The translations under genes and the position numbers were made by a program. From Fragilaria crotonensis (taxonomy: Eukaryota > Bacillariophyta > Fragilariophyceae > Fragilariales > Fragilariaceae), in assembly GCA_022925895.1 (NCBI GenBank), contig JAKSYS010000360.1, positions 1-61,572 on the forward strand: a stretch of DNA of 61,572 nucleotides, given 5' to 3'. Below, piece after piece: positions 35,209 through 46,957 of the stretch. The first letter of the stretch is position 1. Every line of letters begins with the position of its first letter. Below the pieces are notes generated by a model. The model saw only the letters and a program-made list of their open reading frames with translations. It was not told the origin of the DNA and searched no databases.

Positions 35209-35610
35209 TCAATGAAATACCACGAGCTGTTCTGGTATGACATCATTCCCAGACTGAAAATTTGCTGCTACTGGAACCAAGGGAATGCCACCATATCTTT
35301 TTGTGACCCAGTTATTGCTTGCGGTGAGTGAAACATCCCAACTGTCACCTTGAGTATCTATACAGTAGTTGTGGAGCTTGGCAAGTGTAAGTACCAGCGC
35401 AACAGTCTTCTGTTTTGTTACATTCATCAGTATTGTGCTTCTGAGGATTGCCCATTGATGGTGCATCAGCATCCCAATTGTATGAGCATGCTCAATCTGA
35501 ATTCTGAACTGAGAGTGGTAGAAATTGTAGGAATCTTTTGTTGTTCCACCAGAAACAGCTGAGTATGATGTTGCCATGTATGGCATGTTCAAAAATATGA
35601 ATTGTTGCCA
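35209..35610 (-). pseudogene. PIF/Harbinger (DDE_Tnp_4) transposase C-terminal remnant
   Basis: The reverse-strand frame includes PYMATSYSAVSGGTTKDSYNFYHSQFRIQIEHAHTIGMLMHHQWAILRSTI and KTVALVLTLAKLHNYCID. This matches the C-terminal part of HARBI1-type transposases (A/S-YNFYHSQ-RI-IE...W-IL...LHN-CID), including the catalytic Glu of the RIQIE motif. The usual C after that E (ECAFG) is changed to H. Sequence upstream (35610-35810) is broken by stops and the DDE aspartates are not seen. Inactive. Confidence 0.8.
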
Positions 35611-35810
35611 ATATCATGCCCTGTTCCCACATCTGGAACAGTGACATACCTTCAAAGGTGAGAATATCTGATGTTGATCCGGGATGTAGAATTGATATGT
35701 CCAGGATCCGACCTCTAACATCACTCTCTGTCTCTCAGTTTAAGTCAAAGCGTCCTCTTTCTTGCGCAGATATGCATGCTAACCAGCAGAGCTACACCCA
35801 TACTAGTTGA

Positions 35811-36567
35811 TACAATCTTTCAGAGCTGCGTACTCTTATTCCATTAACAAGAACCAAAGTTAAGCCTGATGCAATGGAGGATTTATGCAGTGGGCAGCAG
35901 TTGCTGTGGTTTGTTTAAGAGTCGTGCGCAATCTACTACTATCGTACTATGATAGACTTCTAGCTTGAATCAATGTCTTTGTTGATGTCAAAATAGTACG
36001 ACATTAATACAGTATAGAATAAGACTGCTGGACCTTTTTGTCAATGTGATCAGTAACTAGTAATTGAGAGTGCGTGGAGTACAAACTAATCTTGACTACA
36101 AATAATGAGAATACTACTAATGAGTCATCACTAAGAATCTATGCACTAGTAACCATTTGTTATTGTTATCTCCATGAGACAATGTTTCATCTTCTTCATG
36201 AGCGACTTCCTCAAGAATTTTGCTGCTGGCAGCAGCAAAATTCTATGATGAAATGCCAATCACCAACAAATTGATGACAGCATGGTCTATCCACACAAAC
36301 ATCTGTGATAGCATTCTATTGGCTAATTTGCTATTGGAATGGGTCGAATGTCGAATAGGACAAAAGAGGGATGCGAGAATCTGGAGGAGCGTGATCGAGA
36401 ATTCATCAATTTTGAGGAATTATCGGGCACTGAAGGCGCGAAAGGTAAGAAAGGTACAGTATCGAGCCCTTGCGGTCTTGCGGTGCCATTATCGATATAT
36501 CGACCCCAATGGTCCGGTTGGGTTATGGTTATGGCCCAGATTTCGTTCCAGTTGTGAGGATGGTCTA
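35811..36567. other. Gene-free spacer
   Basis: 757 bp with only short frames, including one at 36220-36585 that reads into the inverted-repeat element. No recognisable product. Confidence 0.45.
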
Positions 36568-36581
36568 AGGCCAATCCTTAT

Positions 36582-37837
36582 CTAGTGTCTACCCACCTGA
36601 CGGGGTTAATTAACCCCATTTGGGGTTAATTAACCCCGTATTTGCTCATTGCAGAAACAGTTCGCTATTACTTGCACGTTGTCCAATGGACTCGAAACCT
36701 GGGCAGCGGCTCAAGAACCGTATGAACTTGCATGGTTTCGAAGCTCAGTATCTGGATATTGTTTATCATCGAGAAGCAATAGCTTTTCTGCATCAATTTA
36801 CTGCACCCTCAATTTTTTTCGGGTCATTTCTGATTTTGCCCAGCAGTAGAAATAATACCAGATGCTACGCAATACTAAGATTCAGAGACACCATTTCAGC
36901 CTTCGGTTTGATTATGTTCTCGTCAAATGCAATCAAAAGTAAGGTGACCATAGTGTTTCAAATACATTGAAGTGTTGTTTCTAAACATGAAACTTGTCCT
37001 AATTTTCACTTTTCATGCGACAGCACTCAATTAGAGAGAGACATCAAACCAGGAGAAAAAAATGATGAAGAATCGTGTAGAATATATACTGTAGTCTACG
37101 GTGGATAAATTGATTTCTGACCCCATTCGTTAAAGTCGTTGTCTTCTCATGATTGAATATACTTATGATATCGTCATCTTCAGTATACTTCGAATGGTTA
37201 TGTAGCGTGCTGGATATTTGACCAGCTTGAAGTATTGGCAACGAAATATCGATCAGAAGAGGAACCATAACGGACAATTTCTACACGAAAATCGTGTAGA
37301 ATATATACCACGCTTTTCCAAAAATTCACAACGATGACAAATTTTGAATGAACTGTAAGAACATGATTTCACCACAGAATACTTACAGATTTAGGATGCC
37401 AGATACTTCAATAAATAGTCGGTCATCGGTCACTCAGCATCTTTGCTGGGACGTCTCAAGTTGTCATAGTGGAATTGAATGAAAATGGACTCAAAAAATT
37501 TTAGAACAGTTTTGACCATACGTAGAACATGTACCAAGCGTCACGCAAAATTACATCCCTTTTGTCAGAGACTGATTGGGGATGAAAAAATCAAGTATCG
37601 AGCTTTTCTTCACATAAGTGAGTTCTATTGAAGATACAGAAAGGAAAATGGATCAAATGATTGATGCTGATAAGTTGCATTATCCTTACACACCGATGAC
37701 TTCGAATGGAGCATTTTTCAGTGGACTGTAGTATAAATTGTACAGAAAAACGTCTTGCATACGTACGAAAATGATGGGGTTAATTAAGGCAAAATGACGG
37801 GATTAATTAAGGCAGGGCCCAGGTGGGTAGACACTAG
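36582..37837. mobile_element. Nested MITE-like element, 1.26 kb
   Basis: An 18-nt perfect inverted repeat, CTAGTGTCTACCCACCTG (36582-36599) and its complement (37820-37837), bounds the unit. The outer CTAG may include a TA target duplication. Subterminal TTAATTAA palindromes occur at both ends (GGGGTTAATTAACCCC twice on the left, two related copies on the right). Inside, AATCGTGTAGAATATATAC is repeated near 37070 and 37290. No transposase frame, so non-autonomous. Confidence 0.65.
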
Positions 37838-38474
37838 CGACTAGCGACGAAAAACCATTACCAAAATGCGATTTAATCTAGAAACAACCTAATAAAATCG
37901 CACGTCATTTTCGTTCTTGTGATTTTGTTGCCCTCTTACCGTAAACTGTAACGAAAACGTTATTCGAAGTAGTCAAAACGGAATCTTGGTTTGCTGCTTC
38001 GTCCAGATCGGACATTGCATGACATGTCGCACATCAGGTACAAGTGCGACAAATCCAAATCATCAGCAAATGACGACTCCGGCACCTTTTTCAACACGCA
38101 ACCATCGGCAGTGCTGTCGCCTTGTGAACGAGGACGCGGGAGTAGCTACTGATGAATCATAGTAAAAGCAAAGCAGAGGAGGCCATAGAATTGTCATTAC
38201 AAACGAGGTACAGGTACAGTGTAGATTTGTTCTGTCTTACCGGCACTAGCTAGTAGTATTAGTATGTACTCGTCTACTGTAGTCTGCAAGAACTCTGTCA
38301 GCCAATCAGCAACCTTCATTTTTATGTGTCGCGAGGGAACATGGAATTTCAGGGCACTGTGGTCCATTTCGGTCGGCCAACCGAAATTAACTCTATATTT
38401 CGGTTGCGAATAGGTTATGATTACAGAGACAACCAAAATGGCACAAGCTTCATAACCCGTTAGGGACAAAAGGG

Positions 38475-38513
38475 GGCCCATGGCCCATGGCCCGTGGCCC
38501 ATGGCCCATGGTA
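38475..38513. repeat. Heptamer repeat (CCATGGC)
   Basis: Five near-perfect copies of a 7-8 bp self-complementary unit, GGCCCATGG, head to tail. Confidence 0.85.
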
Positions 38514-38558
38514 AGGGTTGATTTTTGTGACAACCAAAACCAAAATGACCCAAGACTC

Positions 38559-38758
38559 GTTTTGGTTTTGGTTTTGGTTTTGGTTTTGGTTTTGGTTTTG
38601 GTTTTGGTTTTGGTTTTGGTTTTGGTTTTGGTTTTGGTTTTGGTTTTGGTTTTGGTTTTGGTTTTGGTTTTGGTTTTGGTTTTGGTTTTGGTTTTGGTTT
38701 TGGTTTTGGTTTTGGTTTTGGTTTTGGTTTTGGTTTTGGTTTTGGTTTTGGTTTTGGT
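38559..38758. repeat. (TTTTGG)n hexanucleotide array
   Basis: About 33 perfect copies over 200 bp, preceded at 38532-38545 by the opposite-strand word CCAAAACCAAAA. The G2T4 motif could form two-layer G-quadruplexes, and the flanking inverted word could fold back on it. Confidence 0.97.
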
Positions 38759-38778
38759 GGCAAGATAAGGATTGGCCT

Positions 38779-39701
38779 AAGTAAACTCATCCAGCTGTAG
38801 ATTTGATATATTCAAAGGTACAATCGTACTCGTAGGAGCGCAACTGAATCAGATGACGTACTATCGCTTAAAGATTATAATGTCCTTTACACACCTGTTT
38901 CTACAGCTATAGTTGTAGTTGAACTTGTCTTGTTGGAAAAAGGAACTTATAGAACCAGTATCATAGACCTACTACAATTAAACAACGGAGAGAGTCCCAG
39001 GTATGCACTATGCACTCTATACATACTGCATTACAATATAATCCGACCATACGTAAGGAGAAATGAATACGTCATCGTCCATGTCGTTTGGGCAGTGAAC
39101 ACGGGGACACTCGCGACTCGCGACTGACGAACAGAAATCTGCTCCGTCGTTGCACCTGATACATTTAGTATAGGTAATATGTACTCGGGTAGTTCTCAGA
39201 TTAATAAAGTACCTGTACAATGCATACCCCTTGGGCAGGGGCCTTTTAATCTTGTTAGAACTCTATAGACATGAACGAGCAGTCTATACTCGATAGTCCA
39301 AACTCCGATGTCTCGCTCCCTACAATTGTTCCAAGATTATTATCTGGGGACTCTTGCCAAGGGACTGAGAAATCCAAGATATGTCTCACAATGACTTAAC
39401 AGAAATCCTATGCCTCTTGAGGACGAGTACGAGGGGTGCAACGTAAAATTCAATACACGCCCAAAACGCAAGTTTGATCGATCAACCGTACTGCTGCTAC
39501 CGCGCTAGTAAGAGGAGAGTACATCAACGTTAGGATCAGCTTCGCCCAGAAGGTAGTGCATAGATCACAGAGTTCTCTCTCTCAAGTGAGGGTTAAGCTC
39601 ATTAGAAATCATAGAGGAAAGCTTAAGGCTACACAAGTGGAATTGGTTGCAAAATTGAAAGGTGTGATATACGTTGAATATCAACCTGAAGACTTGAAAA
39701 A
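38779..39701. other. Upstream region of cyclase-PDE gene 1
   Basis: 920 bp without a gene. The last 150 bp before 39702 are A-rich and are probably the 5' UTR of the cyclase gene. Confidence 0.45.
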
Positions 39702-42700
39702 ATGACAGTAGAATCGATGATGCCACTCCGAAAGGCGGATTACACAGAAAATTTCAAGGAAGAGGAGGAATCATCATCGGGGATTTTTTCCTTGGAAGAT
39801 CACGACCATAACCTCCACTTCGATGCGACTAAGAACGCCACTTCTCGAAAAAGGCTGAAATCGCCCGAGCCGGACTCATCAGTCATCGAAAACAAGAAAG
39901 TTCTCTCCGGTGTTAAGTGGAGTGTTATTGGTAGTTTATTCATCGCAGGGGCGGCGGTAGCAACAAGCACATTCCTTTACACAAGAGCACAAGAACAAAC
40001 GCGCTTTGAAGAACGTTTTCAAGACGATGCTGAGAGAATTGTCAATTCTTATAACCATCGGACCGCAAGTATGATATGGGCAGGTTTGTCATTATATGCT
40101 TCCCTGATTTCGACAGAAAATTATAACAGTGATGTGCGTTGGCCAAATGTGACGCTCCCCGAATTCGATCTTCATACCTCGGGTCATTTGCAAACAGCAG
40201 CCTTGGAATCCATGTTCTGGGCCCCGACCCTAAACGCCCAACAACAGCGTGCTGCTTGGTCCGCCTACGCGGTTCAAAACCAAAAACTCGCAGGGATCAA
40301 CGGAACGCAGTCGACTGCTTTGCACAACAGAACGATCGCGGACGGCATCTTTCGACTGGACGCTAACCATACAGTTATCGATGATGAGAGCACCACCTTG
40401 ACTTTCCCGATTTGGCAGGCAAGTCCCTACAAAGCTAAGCGGCATTTGCACATGCTTAATCTGTATTCGATTGAGCAGCTTCGAAACCCCTTGAACCTTG
40501 CCATGACGACTCGAATACCGTGTATTTCTCCTTTCCTTGACGACGCAGTCGCGTCCTTTTTTACAGGAAGTTCAAACCCTACAGCGAAAAGCATTTTTGT
40601 CTTTCCCGTAATGAACACACGAGCTGGAACACTGACTACAGGAATGATTGTGGCTGAAATTGACTGGGTGGCCTCCCTTAGCCTGGTGTTGGCAAAGGGA
40701 CCTGCAATAATAGTTGTCCTTAAGAATACCTGCCAACAACAGCGAACCTTTCAACTGAAAGACGGCACGGTCGCATTTGTTGGAGAGGGTGACATTCACG
40801 ATGAAAACTACAATCACATGAAGTGGTCTACCAATGTGACGTCCTTTCGTCGTTACTGGAACGCCAACCAGCGCCCAGATGCACCTGTGACTATATTCCC
40901 CACACAAGAAGCAGCAATCAAGCTAGCTGAAAATGAAACACGTTTGACTGAATTGGGTATGTGTGTCTACTTCATGGACATTTATCCGACAGCGGAGTAC
41001 GAAGCCAAATACAAGACTTCTGTTCCCTGCACATATGTGCTCATAATCGTGACGGTCTTTGTGGGTGTTTGTCTACTATTTGTCTTCTACGATATTCTGG
41101 TGGAGCGACGCCAGCACCGTGCCGTTGAGAGTGCTGCGAAGTCCAATGCATTGATAAGGTCTCTATTCCCTGCGACGTTCCGCGACCGACTCCTCCAAAA
41201 CAGCACAGGGAGTTCGTACGCGAATGGACTGACAGGATACTTGAAAGGTCCAAGTCAAGCCGGGACTGGCGTTCCTGTATGCTCAGTGTCGACGAACAGC
41301 GATTTCGTGATTTCACAAAATCCGAAACTCAGGTTAACCAATTTTTTGACGAATTCCACTGATGAGACGTTGGATTCTACATGTGCTTCGAACTTTGGGG
41401 ATGACCCTATTGCGGAGTTGTTCTCGAATACCACGGTGGTAAGTTTGACCAAACACGCAGAGAACGTGCATGAATTCATCAACCCACCCTTACCAAACCT
41501 CATCAACGTCTCTTGGCAGATCTTTGCCGATATTGCTGGCTTCACAGCATGGAGTTCCGAACGAGAGCCGTCTCAAGTTTTCAAGTTGCTTGAGACCATC
41601 TACGCCTCCTTTGATGCCATCGCTAAACGTCTTGACGTTTTCAAAGTCGAAACGATTGGTGATTGTTATGTTGCCGTGGCGGGACTGCCGCAACCCAACC
41701 CCCAGCATGCAATTGTTTGCGCACGGTTCGCCTATCAATGTTTAGTCGCGATGAACCGATTGACACATCATCTGGAGCTTACACTTGGTCCCGGCACTAG
41801 CGAACTGTCCTTGCGGATTGGCCTGCATAGTGGTCCCGTAACTGCAGGGGTGCTGAGGGGTGAGAAGTCACGGTTTCAACTCTTTGGTGACACAATGAAT
41901 ACAGCAAGTCGGATGGAAAGCACAGGAGATGCCGGGAAAATTCAAGTGTCAGAAGTGACCGCCCGCTTACTTGAAGCGGGTGGTAAGGGGTATTGGCTCA
42001 CCAAACGACAAGGGACTATCGCTGTCAAGGGCAAGGGTGAAATGCAGGTAGGTCGCGCTGTAGTTATTTCTGTGTCCATGTACGCCGGGTGCTCACTTGA
42101 ACACCTTCTTCTACCGGTAGACTTGGTGGGTCAAACTTCCTCGTGAGGGGAATCGCACGGATGCGACCATTCAGGCGCTTCCAAGCAGCAGACAGAACGC
42201 TGGTTGCATCAACGACAATCATTCGGAAGGTTCTTTGGCCTTTGATGCTGATAATTCTGGTACACGTCGTCGGAGATATCATTTCGAAATGAGAGACGCT
42301 GCATACGCGTGGGAAAGCTTTGCCACTCGCGCTAGTATTCGGTCGGAAAACACGACGGCGGATCGACTTGTTGACTGGAATGTTGAAGTCCTTATGGGAT
42401 TTCTTGAAAAGGTAGTTCAAAACAGGATGCAAACAGCTTCGAAACCAAGAATCAGCATGAAGGCTCCAAAGTGCTCCGGACTCCTTGTGATTGATGAAGT
42501 TGTTGAAGTCATCGATTTACCAGACTTCGCAACTGTCTCCAATGGCAGCGAGAGGCGTTCGAGGCGAATGTCGAGAGAACTACCCACAGCAGTGAGAACA
42601 CAGCTGAGAGAATTTGTTTCGGAGATCGCCAGTAGATACAGGGATGTGCCCTTTCACAACTTTGAACATGCCAGTCATGTAACGATGAGTGCAAACAAGT

Positions 42701-43551
42701 TGATGAAGCGAATTATAACACCCGATGATCATGTTACCGCAAGTGAGAAACCATTGAGGCCGTTGGAATTGCACCGTTCAACATTTGGCATATCTTCTGA
42801 TCCGTTAACTCAATTCGCGGTAGTGTTTGCTGCTCTCATTCACGATATTGACCACACCGGGCTCAGCAATTCCATCCTTATTGAAAGAGAGTTCCCGGTG
42901 GCTCGCACCTTCAATAACAAGTCGGTAGCGGAGCAAAATTCGGTGGTAGTGGCATGGGATTTGCTGATGGAGTCTCGATTTGCCGATCTGCAGACGTGCA
43001 TCTTTCCTCACGAATCGGATCGATTTCGGTTCCGACAACTGATCATCAACGCTGTCATGGCGACTGATATAATGGACCGTGACATGTTGCTTTTGCGTAA
43101 GAAGCGTTGGTCGAAGGCCTTTGACTCCACCGTCTCGCATGGCAGCGTGGACGAAGAAAAGCTCGACGTCAATCGAAAGGCAACTATTGTTATCGAGCAC
43201 ATTATCCAGGCATCCGATGTGGCTCATACCATGCAGCATTGGCATGTGTATTTGAAATGGAATGCGCGGCTATACAAAGAACTATACCGGTCGTATAAGA
43301 AGGGTTACATCAGCAAGGATCCTAGCGATGGATGGTACGAAGGCGAGATTGGTTTCTTTGATTATTATGTCATTCCTTTGGCAAAAAAATTGAAGGAGTG
43401 CGGCGTCTTCGGCGTTTCTGGCGATGAGTACCTACAATATGCCGAGTGGAATCGACAGGAGTGGGAGCAAAAGGGCCTCGACGAGACGCGCAAGATGGTG
43501 ATGAATCGAGACGAGGATGTTGAAGACGAGGAGTTGCAACAAATAGAATGA
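39702..43551 (+). CDS. Receptor-type nucleotide cyclase fused to cyclic-nucleotide PDE, copy 1
   Basis: One protein (1258 residues) predicted both to make a cyclic nucleotide and to hydrolyse it. Exons are 39702-42047 and 42121-43551 with a 73-nt GT-AG intron exactly between the two domains. Layout: cytoplasmic tail; TM1 (VIGSLFIAGAAVATSTFLYT); a 350-residue outside sensor region with many N-glycosylation sites, CHASE-like in topology; TM2 (YVLIIVTVFVGVCLLFVFYDILV); class III cyclase with both metal aspartates (FADIAGFT, TIGDCY) and the transition-state Asn/Arg (NTASRMES); then PDE with HNFEHASHV, HDIDHTGLSN and QASDVAHT. The purine-selecting pair is Glu (KVETIGD) plus Gln (RFQLFGD), against Glu/Cys in guanylate and Lys/Asp in adenylate cyclases, so cGMP is favoured but not certain. 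Such GC/PDE fusions are known in diatoms. Confidence 0.93.
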
Positions 43552-44137
43552 TCGCCTTGGGTTTGGGATTGAGCATCATTGTTGTCATAGGCTGGGGCCG
43601 ACGTGCATCATATCATGCGCATGACCAATTTTTTTACCATCATCACCAAAGTTTTCTGATGAACAACATCCAGTATTCATAGAAGTGCACTTATACTCTA
43701 GATTAAGTTAGACTCACTCTTTCCACGTGGCCATCTAGACGATGTGGTCGACGTGGTGAATGAATGCAAAAATATATGGCGTAGCACAATGTGTAGTGCC
43801 TGACGGGAATGGAGTCTAAGTCGGGAGTACCTCATAGCATTGCTCTGTCGTGAGTGGGTGATGTCGTCCTTGTTTCTAAGACCCCTTAATTCTTGGGTTG
43901 TAATGATTTTACTCGAATTCACAATTACTCTTCTACGCAATGATAGAAACGAATTAGGAGAGCGAGGCGGATGCGCATAGGGTTGTCGCGTTAGAGCGCT
44001 TTAGTAAGAAACGCCCCTCGCAATCATATGATAATCAGGGTATACAGTTTTGCGTTAAGCTACGCAGGCGCGGATACCTGCATTGGAGAGACACAAATCC
44101 TGCCGATAAGTCAACAGTGTCTGACAATTAAGCATGT
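43552..44137. other. Convergent intergenic spacer
   Basis: 586 bp between the stops of cyclase-PDE 1 and eIF2B-beta. No gene recognised. Confidence 0.5.
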
Positions 44138-45367
44138 TTATTCAAAGCTCTCCCAGTCGTCACTGTGATAATTTTCTGATAGCAATCTGTAAATGAAGCT
44201 CGGTTGAAAGGCACCAACGTTGGTCACGTAAAGGTTGATCAACTCTGGTGCAATGTAGTCGTGCACCGGGTTGAGAAACTCCACCTCTTTCATAAGCGGG
44301 TCGCTCAATTCCTTTAGAGTCAAAACCGAGCTTGGACTAACAACGTCCTGAAGCGTATCCTGGCCTTCGTGTGGGAACATGGGACAGAGCTTGAAGAGAC
44401 CGGTAACACAAACGACAGGTACTGCCATCCTACTGGCAGCCAGTGCCACCATGTTGCAACCACTAGAAGCAATGAGACCTCCGTTCGCCAAGACAGCATG
44501 AGCGGGCAGTAGAACCTTATTGACTCGAGCCATGACTGCAAAGGTGGCGGAGTCATTGATGACAATGGTGTCGATTCCGGCCTCGGCGAGCGATTTCGCC
44601 ATTTCAATGCCACCCCTATGAGGAGCTCCTTCACACACCACGACTTGGAAGCTGCGCTTTTTGAGAGCCGCAGCCTTGAGGAAGGATTCGATAGTTTTAG
44701 ATTTCCCGTAAGCCAGTACAACCTCATCTGCATGGATGTAACTCAAGGCTTGCTCATCAATATTTTTGTGTGTATCCTCCAAGTCCAACATGATTTCTTG
44801 AATAGCCTCCATGATGGTTTGTTTGAAATCTGCTCGCTCGACATAAAATGACCCGGGAAGGTCATCCCCATCTGTTGAGTACTCAACATGAGACGAGGAA
44901 GCCTCACGCCGGTGGTGTGCAGTACCTGTGCCCTTTTGTTGTTGCTGAGGATTTGCCCACAGCATTGAATCCATGGACGGGCGATTCCCACTGGCCGAGC
45001 GTCCTGATGCCATGGCTTCATCTCTTACCGCCGCCATGACGCGTCTCACAACATTCCCAATCGCCGGCTCCCGAAAGCCGCCCACTGCGTGCAGCTCGTG
45101 GCCCAAACCACGCAAAAGTAACAACAAATGTGCTGCATTCTTCCAACGTGTCGAACCGATCAGCGCCTGGAGCAATTCGATTGTTCTGCTAGCAACAACG
45201 AGACGATCTGCAGCTCCAAACATGCCCTGGACTGTCCGGCAATCGGTGGAGAGAAGACCCAATTTCAGATCAGTTTCAAACTTGTCAAGAATCACAAGAT
45301 GCTTTTCTGACAACCACTTGCGAATATTTTTGGGGTCTGGTTGAGATGCATTGATGGATGCATGCAT
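44138..45367 (-). CDS. EIF2B2: Translation initiation factor eIF2B subunit beta
   Basis: eIF2B exchanges GDP for GTP on eIF2, and the beta subunit belongs to its regulatory core. The single-exon protein of 409 residues has the helical N-terminus (ASRTIELLQALIGSTRWKNAAHLLLLLRGLG) and the Rossmann-like C-terminal half: ADEVVLAYGKSKTIESFLKAA, FQVVVCEGAPHRGGIEMAKSLAEAGIDTIVINDSATFAVMARVNKVLLPAHAVLANGGLIASSGC, and the family-typical ending VHDYIAPELINLYVTNVGAFQPSFIYRLLSENYHSDD. A Gln/Ser-rich insert lies near residues 125-165. The beta assignment rests on that ending; alpha and delta differ there. Confidence 0.92.
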   Translation of the reverse strand: MHASINASQPDPKNIRKWLSEKHLVILDKFETDLKLGLLSTDCRTVQGMFGAADRLVVASRTIELLQALIGSTRWKNAAHLLLLLRGLGHELHAVGGFREPAIGNVVRRVMAAVRDEAMASGRSASGNRPSMDSMLWANPQQQQKGTGTAHHRREASSSHVEYSTDGDDLPGSFYVERADFKQTIMEAIQEIMLDLEDTHKNIDEQALSYIHADEVVLAYGKSKTIESFLKAAALKKRSFQVVVCEGAPHRGGIEMAKSLAEAGIDTIVINDSATFAVMARVNKVLLPAHAVLANGGLIASSGCNMVALAASRMAVPVVCVTGLFKLCPMFPHEGQDTLQDVVSPSSVLTLKELSDPLMKEVEFLNPVHDYIAPELINLYVTNVGAFQPSFIYRLLSENYHSDDWESFE

Positions 45368-46076
45368 GGTGATGCTTGTTTCGCCTTCACGTCTCGAGAA
45401 CAGTCGGTTTTAAAACACAGTTATCTTTGCTGACTGTAAAAGCTGAAGGTTGTCGAGTGTCAAGCTACCGGTGTAATCGCAGTACCAAAGACCAAAGGTA
45501 CTCGAGTACCAGCATTATTGTGATGGGGAGCGGCGTGAGACAAATCTCAAGTTGCATTTAATCCGGACGAAGTGCAGGAGGTATCTCTATCCCAAATCAG
45601 GAAGGGCAGGAAATGGTCATTGATTTCGGGTTTCGGTGTTTCGGTACCTGGTACTACAGTACTAGTACGCCATGAGTCGCACGTCGCACATACGGAGTAC
45701 TGGGATACTCCTACAGGCTACACCTATCGGAGTACAGTAGCACATACTTTAAGTCCATTGGCTGCAGTCTGCACTCTGCACCATTGCTCAACCTGATTAA
45801 TGACGCTAATACATGGTAGTTTAGTTGAACATAATGGAACGACGTATGTGACCGTGCTCTTTATCCTCAGAGTCTATGATAGCAGTAGTGTGCGTTATAG
45901 ACTCTCAGGACGCAGCAGAATTCCTAACTCACCACCATACCTCCTTCGTGCGCCATCTAGAACCCTACGTTAATTGTGAAAGCAGGTGAAAAGCTTGCAA
46001 AGAACATTAAGTATCCGATGCCTATAGAACGATCCAAGGAACTTGCTTTAAATGACGCAATCCTGCTTCTTAGCTA
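45368..46076. other. Spacer upstream of eIF2B-beta
   Basis: 709 bp, with GTAC-rich sequence at 45480-45740. No gene recognised. Confidence 0.45.
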
Positions 46077-46957
46077 CTAGTAGTCATCTGGGTCGTCAAA
46101 CAGCCAGTTTGGTCGCTTGGACAATAGGTCTTCCGACCGTGGCAAGGAAAGAAAGGCCCTGCCGTACAAGAGATCTATGCGAACGTTATGTCTCACCAAC
46201 TCTGCCTGACAAAATTGCTCAATCCATTTGTCTGTATGACATGGCGTCCAGATGACGTCAGAGGGTGGTACCAACAGTACAGGTTGGTCCTTGTGGTCCA
46301 ATCCTCGAAAGGGCATGTACAAAAGCGCCGCGCGGTACACAGGACTGGAGTTCGATGCATCATGAAATCGTTACGCAACACAAGCATTTGTCCATCCATT
46401 GTGGAAAGTGGACAAAATGTGCGTGTCATGTTAGTGGGTTCTTTCTCATGCGTCTGCAACTGGCATTCAAGCCAGGTGCAGTTGTAATTGTTTCCAGTTG
46501 CACCGCTGTTGCTGTCGTTCAAATAAAACAGGGAAAGGTATTCAAAGATGGTTCCATCTTTGCAGGGGAGTTGCGAGGTGGCATCATGGTGCCAGGTTCC
46601 TCCGAAGCCACCAACAGTAACTCTGGAGCAACTGAAGAAGTCTTGAAAATGGTCGGCTGAGGTCAAGGAGAACGCTTTGGCAAGTTTTGACTTTACAAAG
46701 TCTTGAAGGAATCCCAAGAGTTGTGCTTCTCTGCAGGTAGGTTGTTGATCGTGTATGACGTCAGGTGAGGTTGTTGAATTCAAGACATGGACTTCACCAA
46801 AGAGTGCTTGAAACGCAGCATCCAAGCGCTCGTGATCTTGAGAGGCTTTGCAACTGTGGCGGTTGATATGGTAAACAGAGGTGCTGTATCCTGTATCCTG
46901 TTCTCGTTGTGCGCGTTTGTACATACACATTATTTCTTCATCAACGTTAAAGGACAA
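46077..46957 (-). CDS. 2OG-Fe(II)-oxygenase-like protein, apparent frameshift
   Basis: The first frame (46957 down to about 46350) contains TVGGFGGTWHHDATSQLPC, where H-x-D could be the iron-binding pair, then EYLSLFYLNDSN, NCTWLECQLQT and DGQMLVLRNDFMMHRTP, where the His and Arg fit the distal iron ligand and 2-oxoglutarate site of a double-stranded beta-helix oxygenase. The continuation (VYRAALLYMPFRGLDHKDQPVLLVPPSDVIW...LFDDPDDY) is in another frame ending at 46077; one missing base near 46345 explains it. Upstream in a third frame lies MSYSSLQVQSSLSNARKAEFLSFIMDC, perhaps the true N-terminus near 47035. The family call rests on motif order only. Confidence 0.45.

Larger units (their letters stand above)
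36568..38778. mobile_element. Outer inverted-repeat element, 2.2 kb
   Basis: The 16-nt sequence AGGCCAATCCTTATCT at 36568-36583 occurs as its exact reverse complement at 38763-38778. Between lie the nested element 36582-37837, a heptamer repeat and the (TTTTGG)n array that abuts the right end. No transposase is seen. Whether this is one element or a chance inverted pair around nested insertions is open. Confidence 0.45.

Noticed and set aside
38559-38758. Telomere or interstitial telomeric repeat
   Set aside because: TTTTGG is not TTAGGG, the repeat expected in diatoms, and the array lies inside gene-bearing DNA next to a transposon-like end.
38197-38790. 197-codon Lys-Pro repeat protein
   Set aside because: Translation of the (TTTTGG)n array with flanking non-coding sequence.
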